Below are positions 58,111 to 64,000 of a stretch of 64,000 bases of DNA, piece after piece. The position numbers were made by a program, and so were the translations under genes. The stretch is taken from NCBI GenBank assembly GCA_023374045.1, contig JAIOTZ010000278.1, positions 1 through 64,000 of the forward strand, read 5' to 3'. The DNA comes from Limonium bicolor. Its lineage: Eukaryota; Streptophyta; Magnoliopsida; Caryophyllales; Plumbaginaceae. The notes under the pieces are model-generated. The model searched no databases and was not told the DNA's origin. It saw nothing but the letters and a program-made list of their open reading frames with translations. How positions within the stretch are numbered: position 1 is the first letter of the stretch; every line of letters begins with the position of its first letter.

Positions 58111-58281
58111 GTTTCAACAACAAATCCACCAACATACAACACATAACCGCAAAGCATAACCACTGAGCAACAAGGCGAAACAACGAGAATTATAAACAAG
58201 TATAATTTCCCGTCTTTGGCATACAAGCCCAAATAATGTTCGCCTAATGTACGAGCTAATATAGTCGTTCGTAATTGTTCA

Positions 58282-59504
58282 CACTAGTAGAAAAAATGTT
58301 TTTAACCACAGTTATTTTGCCTATATACCACGGTTAGGAACCGTGGTTTATGCTCGCGTCGCATATAGAAAATTGCCTATATACCACGGTTGAAAACCGT
58401 CATTTAAAACTGTTTTTGGACGCGGTCCTCACCGATTTTAAATGACGGTAATGTCAGAACCGTGGTATAAAGTACCTTTTATACGACAGTTAAAGCCCTG
58501 AACCGTGGTATATAGTTCCTTTTAAATGACGGTTAGTAGCAAAACCGTGGTATATTATGTATAAAATCAACGAATAAAACCACGGTTATACATATAACCG
58601 TGGTTTATAGTCTATGAACTTTTTTTCAAAATCGCCGGTGATTTAGAAGCGCCGCTTCACAGATCTCAAACAGAGAACAAAAGAAATGAAGAGGCTAGAA
58701 CATGTATGTCCCTTGTTTGCGATTTAGGGTTGCAAAATAATGAGTGAAGAATGGAGGCGTAGTATTCGTGGTGGTTGCAAAATTACCGTGAGGTTGAAGA
58801 GAATGAAGAATGAAGGCGTAGGCCATGTTCCTTGTTCGCCGGTTATGGTTGTGAAAATTACAGTGAGTGGAGATGATGCAGAGCATGTGTTCCTTGTTTG
58901 CAAGTGTAAGCTGCAAAATTACCGAAAAACAAGAGAATGAGTGAGGACAGAGCATGTTTCTTGTTCGCTGGTTAGGGTTGCAAAAAATTACCGTGAAGTT
59001 GAAGAGAATGAAGAAGAGTTGCAGAGCATGTTCGTCGGTTTGGGTTCCAAAATTACCGTGAGATTGAAGAGAATGAAGAAGAAGAGTTGCAGAGCTTCGT
59101 CGGTTTGGGTTCCAAAATTACCGTGAGATATAAGAGAATAGAGAGAAAGAGCCGCGTTAAATTTGGGCCGAAAATTAAAATTCCCCCCCGCTAGACTATA
59201 TACCACGGTTGACCAAAAAACCGTGGTTTAATATAGTAAGATGTGCAATATAAATGACGGTTGCCTAGGAACCGTGGTATATCCACTCTAGCGTGTACTG
59301 TATACCACGGTTGCCCAGAAAACCGTGGTATATACGTAACCTATATACGACGGTTCTCCAAAAACCGTGGTATATGCACTCTGGCATGTACCTTAAATGA
59401 CGGTTGCTATGAAAACCGTGGTTTATAAACTTTAAACCACGTTTTTCCTTTGAACCGTGGTTTAAACAAACCACCGTCATTAAAATCTTTTTTTTATACT
59501 AGTG
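58282..59504. mobile_element. CACTA-2: 1.2 kb non-autonomous CACTA element
   Basis: Ends CACTAGTAGAAAAAA and (reverse complement of the right end) CACTAGTATAAAAAA, matching at 14 of 15. It is flanked by TCA at 58279-58281 and 59505-59507, a perfect 3-bp target duplication. Dense subterminal repeats of ACCACGGTT / AACCGTGGT and AAATGACGGT lie at 58310-58615 and 59195-59485. The centre (58690-59150) has imperfect repeats of about 65-80 bp containing AAATTACCGTGAG and TTGAAGAGAATGAAG. No transposase; it would depend on a related autonomous element. The TIR and subterminal words differ from CACTA-1, so that element is an unlikely partner. Confidence 0.93.
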
Positions 59505-59878
59505 TCAGTCATGCCTAATGACACGTCTCGCTAGAACGACGCGTCTCTAAGTTACCCATCTCCTATGGTGGGTCACCCACGGCAGTAGCCACTCCAGCGG
59601 TAGAGTCTCCGACCGACAAACCATCTGTAGTCCGTTGGAAATTTATACAGATACTTACGGATGCCACACGGCGTCTATACGTTATAGTTGGGTCACAATA
59701 TACAGTAAGAGCCACAACCTCTTGATTAACTTATCTATACCATCGCATCGTCTTACCATTTTTTTCCTAACACAGCAGACTAAGGTCGTTAGTCCAATCC
59801 TGAGTTGTCGACCGGGATCCAGTGTTAGATACGATAGTAGCGTTAGAAAGGCCAATGCTCCGTATTAAAGTCTCGAAT

Positions 59879-59926
59879 AATATATATATATATATATATA
59901 TATTATATAATATATATAAATATCTT
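59879..59926. repeat. (TA)n microsatellite
   Basis: An alternating TA tract with short interruptions inside the H LTR. Confidence 0.9.
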
Positions 59927-62900
59927 ATTCCCTAATGCTACAACGTTTTACTTACGTTCCTTATATCACATATAAGATAGCATCATTGCCGCTAGTTCGT
60001 TTTATAATATGTTCATATATACGAACGGTACTGTTATCGTTCAACAGTAATAATAATAAAGCAACATTAATACACAACTCAAGCATATTAATTCACACAA
60101 GCAGACATTCAATCTTAGCAGCCAGATTTTCACACAATGTCTGAACTGAGGAAATCCTCAGAGACAATCAAGCCACATAAATAACATACCGTGCACCGGG
60201 ATTATAAGACCGTGGAGTATGAATCAGCTAAATCTCTGGCGATCCTCGAGATGCCTCTACCAATCTATTATATGCATCACACTATGCATCAGCATCTCAT
60301 CCGACAACACACTACGGCACCCCGTACCGTTCTAAATCCCTCCCGGTTTATTCCCCGTCATTAACTAACGACTTTTCATCGGGTTTTCGGTTTAAATCGG
60401 GATTCGGAAAAATGTTATATTACTGTGTAGTCTCGTCTCGTGTATATATTAATACTTAAAGTTAAACTTTGTTATCGGATGTCATTCAATATCTCTTGTA
60501 TATTATATAGTTGTTTCTATATTGCATGTATAATTCTTATCATATATTATACATTTTTACCTTAGTATTTTTTTTCCTAAGGTTTGTTTTTCCAAGTTTA
60601 ATGTAGTATAATTCATATGTAAAAATACTTTGAATTATATAAATCCTTATTATTCCATGTATACTCTTAAACATTAGAATTTCAATATCTAATGTTTGTA
60701 ATTCTTTTCTCTTTATCTTATAATCATTTTAATTATGATATAATATGGTTATTGAACCATATTATATTTTTCCACACAATAACATATATTTATTTATATA
60801 CATGTATTATTAGGGTCCATTTATTATATGGTAAACCTTTATAATATATTCATTCTCTTTTAATGAATATTTCTTTATTATAATAAATGTTATAACCTTT
60901 ATAACATTGAAAACCATATTATAAATTTTTGTTCTAAAAATTCTCATTATTTCCGAACAGCGCCAAATTCTTAAATATTTACAAAATCCACCACATAATT
61001 AATATAATGTTATATTATAATTATATAACATATATTATGACATTTATGTCATTAAAACAATTATAACCTATAGTTATAAATTGTTATAAAATACCAAATG
61101 TACCTTAACCTACTCGGTTTTATTTTAATTCCACCATACTTCCAGATTTTACAAATCAATCTCAAATTATATTCCATTGTCACACTTATAATATATACCT
61201 TATATTATAATCCTTAAACCTTAATATAATTATAACCTATGGTTATAAAGTGTTATAATTGCCGAACAGACCCCAGGGTCTGTTTTAATTTAATTCCTTC
61301 CACCTAACTTTGTATAATTACCAAATCTCCCCAATTTATAATATATTTTTTTCTTATGTCATTAAACTATATATTATACATATATCTTAATAAAACCTTA
61401 TATATAACTCCAAAAATTACCAAACTATACCAAAAGGTTATAAATCATTCCTAACCTTATACTTTCCATATTACGGTTTCTACGACAAATGTTACCCATA
61501 TGTAACAATGATATAAAATATCATATATTATACTATATAATCCATATTAACTCCAAATTTAACCAAATAAATCCCTAAAAATTCCTAATAACCCTTAGGT
61601 GTATAAAATACCATTTTATACCCAAACTTTCGGTAATCACCTATATACCCATATGTTATGTAATTTTTACATTTTAAACACATAACTTAGTATAATTTGA
61701 TAATTAAATGAATAAATCATCAAATCTGGTCAAAGTCTTTGCTTGGTCAATGTTTGACTTCCAAACATCATTTTGACCCCACTTTCTCAGTAATTACATG
61801 GATTACCCAAAACTTCCAATATTTGCAATTTCACCCCAAAACTTTATAAAATCTTATAAATTTTTTTAAATACTTTTAAAATCCCAATTTTCGGTTCGGC
61901 TATATTCACCTACAGCCTTTAATGTTTAATTATTTACGGCTTTGACCCTACTTAATAGTAAGTGCATAAAATAATTATTTAAGCTTTTAAACTTAATAAA
62001 ATGGCCTAATGACATGGCCTTATTACAACTTTGCTTTATAACATAAAATTACACATAAATAGCTCAAAATATAATATAGCTCTCGGCCTTACTATAGTTT
62101 ATTTCTTTCCACATAATGTCATAATTTTACCATTATGTTAATTAAATCACTTAATGACTAGCTTAATTTATCTTAGTGATTTTTTTCCACTCTTAGGTTA
62201 AAATCACCCATATTAACAACTCCACTCTCGGCACATATAATATATATGCTTAAAAATCATAAAATCATAAGTTTAAGGTGTGTATACCTTGATTTATGTA
62301 CTTAAAGCCCTTATACCCATTCGGCAGCTTGGAGGAAAAGTCACCACAGCACTCACACATGTTTAATACACCAAAATAAATATGGTTATATCCAAGCATG
62401 AGCTTAACCATAAAGACCAATTAATGTAAGATTTAAGGCAAAAATCACCTTAAAAATGCAAGGTAGTCTCCAAAGGGTTTAGGCCTGAATTAAACACACC
62501 ACATGGTGGTTAAGTTCACCATATAAACATAAGGAATAGCTAGACAACAACAAGCTGCTATGGTAATAGGTTTTACCTTGGCAAAATGCCTTAAAGAATG
62601 ATATTTCTTTTGATTTTGGCCACCCTTGCTCCCAAATGGTTAACCAACTGAATCAACATGTAAATATGAAGATTATGAGTGAATAAACCCATAGAAATCA
62701 GAAGAAGAAAACCGGATGGAGAATAGAAATGCTTAAGGTATGTTTTTACCTTATAATGTAAATTTTGGAAACCTTGGTCCCAAAACTGCTTCAGCCGAGA
62801 ATGGACATTGTTCAAGGTTTAAACACTGAGAATAAGCATGGAAAGTGATAGATCATGAGCTCCAAGTGTAGGTAATAAGAGATGAAGAAAAAGAGCTAAA

Positions 62901-63668
62901 ATAAGCCTTAAATCATTACTTAGGTGCACATGGGATTGATATGCCTTGAACACTCAAGAACACAGCGTTGAGAGGGTTTGGAATTGTTAATGGCTCGGAT
63001 GGAATGGGACAAGAGGAAAGAGAAAGAAATAAATGAAGTTTTAATGTATGAAAAGTAAGAAATGGAATAGTAAATGGTGATTCACCAAATTAGCTAGATA
63101 TTTTGTGTTAAGTGGGATGTGGCGTCCTCCTTGCTCCATGCTGCTGACCTCATAAGGGTAAGATGAGTCATTACTTGACCATTGACAATTTGCTTAAAAA
63201 TGCCTATTTGGATTACTATTCACAAATGAATGCCATATTCTGATTTTTTTTTATAATCTTGGATTTAGACCTTCTAATGTGGTACATATAGTAAGTAGTG
63301 TAACAAGGTCTATCCAATGCGAACACCACTCAAAACCCACTCAGAATAGTCATTTTCTCAAAACGTGCTTTAAGGAATTTTAAAGCACATTTGTGTGTTA
63401 GAACATGGTTAAGAGCTTGGTTTCCTTGAGAATGGTTTTATAATTTTTATATTACTTCATTATAATACTTAGGAATCCACTTTGGATCCTATTTGAGGTC
63501 ATACAATCTCTATGTGTCTAAAAGCACATTTTTGGCTTTACCGATCTTAGGCATGTTTTGCCTTGTTGAGATCTTTAGATTGTTCCTCAATGGTATTTAG
63601 ATGTTTATTAACCATCTTAGATCATTACTAGATCATTTAATTATGTTTTTAAGGTTAGGGGTATTTCA

Positions 63669-64000
63669 TTCTTACTTCTCAAGTCAAGTCGTGGTGACCT
63701 CCAGGCAGGGGACTACACCGTCCCACCCCAGGCTTTATTGTGGCTCACCAATCTAGGATGCTACCCCATTCAAGGGGTTTGGTCCATAGAAATGATTCAG
63801 GCAGGAATCGGATCCAACCTCGTTGTCCTCCTCATCCTCATGAGTGACCGAAACTATATCGGACTTCTACTCATTCCAATTTACTCATTCTTAAGTTAGG
63901 AGTTAGGTAGTTAGTATGAATTAGTAGAAGTCAAAACATCCACACCAAGGAATAATACAATACACACATACACATCCATACCAAGGTATAATACATTACA
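63669..64000 (-). repeat. Second Q-type LTR fragment (Q2), flanking H
   Basis: Matches 1930-2280 of the Q LTR in the same orientation (GTGACCTCC, GGGGACTACACCGTCCCACC, AACTATATCGGACTT), but with many differences. It continues past the window. H appears inserted in it. Confidence 0.8.

Larger units (their letters stand above)
57431..63668 (-). repeat. LTR of element H, main part (minus strand)
   Basis: Continues 33589 after the LARD array. The minus-strand LTR start TGAAATACCCC is at 63668, giving about 5.1 kb of LTR without the nested elements. It carries a palindromic repeat block (57907-58110), the CACTA-2 element, a (TA)n tract (59879-59926) and a long AT-rich part (about 60400-62300). 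No coding region is recognised. That both ends belong to one LTR is inferred from orientation and termini. Confidence 0.55.

Noticed and set aside
3243..63668. E (3243) and H (63668) as the two LTRs of one giant minus-strand element containing everything between
   Set aside because: The sequences inside the two LTR ends differ beyond the first 12 bases, and the flanking Q-type sequences are not continuous across the pair.

Overview
This window is plant nuclear DNA, almost certainly from an angiosperm with a repeat-rich genome. The evidence is full-length Ty3/Gypsy LTR retrotransposons primed by the plant initiator-Met tRNA site (TGGTATCAGAGC), an En/Spm-type CACTA transposon with a TNP2-like transposase, and a second small CACTA element. 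I see no host gene, tRNA, rRNA or CRISPR array. Essentially the whole window is nested mobile elements. The species cannot be named from the sequence.

Layout. 1-3242: minus-strand Gypsy element 'Q', with the gag remnant at 1-905, its leader and primer site, then its long LTR. 3243-6359: end of another minus-strand LTR, 'E', inserted in Q. 6360-31908: plus-strand chromovirus-like Gypsy 'G1' in an LTR-internal-LTR-internal-LTR arrangement. Its second internal copy is split by a 7.7 kb CACTA element (19286-26954). The last LTR is truncated and abuts 31909-33486, the noncoding internal region of minus-strand element 'H', whose primer site and LTR end lie at 33471-33487. 33590-57430: a second tandem array, a noncoding LARD-like element with three LTRs of about 4.2 kb and two internal regions of about 5.6 kb, inserted about 100 bp inside the H LTR. 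57431-63668: the rest of the H LTR, carrying a 1.2 kb non-autonomous CACTA element (58282-59504). 63669-64000: a second Q-type LTR.

How the parts relate. Q, H and the LARD are one lineage. They share LTR termini (TGAAATACCCC...GGGGTGTTACA) and the same primer-site hairpin, and Q shares a long conserved block with the LARD. Only Q shows coding capacity (gag), so it is the best visible relative of an autonomous partner. G1 encodes gag, protease, reverse transcriptase, RNase H, integrase and a C-terminal tail. Copy A and the 5' half of copy B are broken, while the 3' half of copy B is one open frame of 734 codons. The large CACTA has a decayed TNP2 transposase and a well preserved three-exon Transposase_24-type gene.

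The least ordinary signals are structural. Each LTR family carries its own short tandem block, four of the five built from palindromic cores. The Q/H/LARD leader and internal regions are rich in short perfect inverted repeats. The tRNA primer site itself sits inside a hairpin, with a compensatory base-pair change between families. Q gag contains a precise candidate spliceosomal intron.
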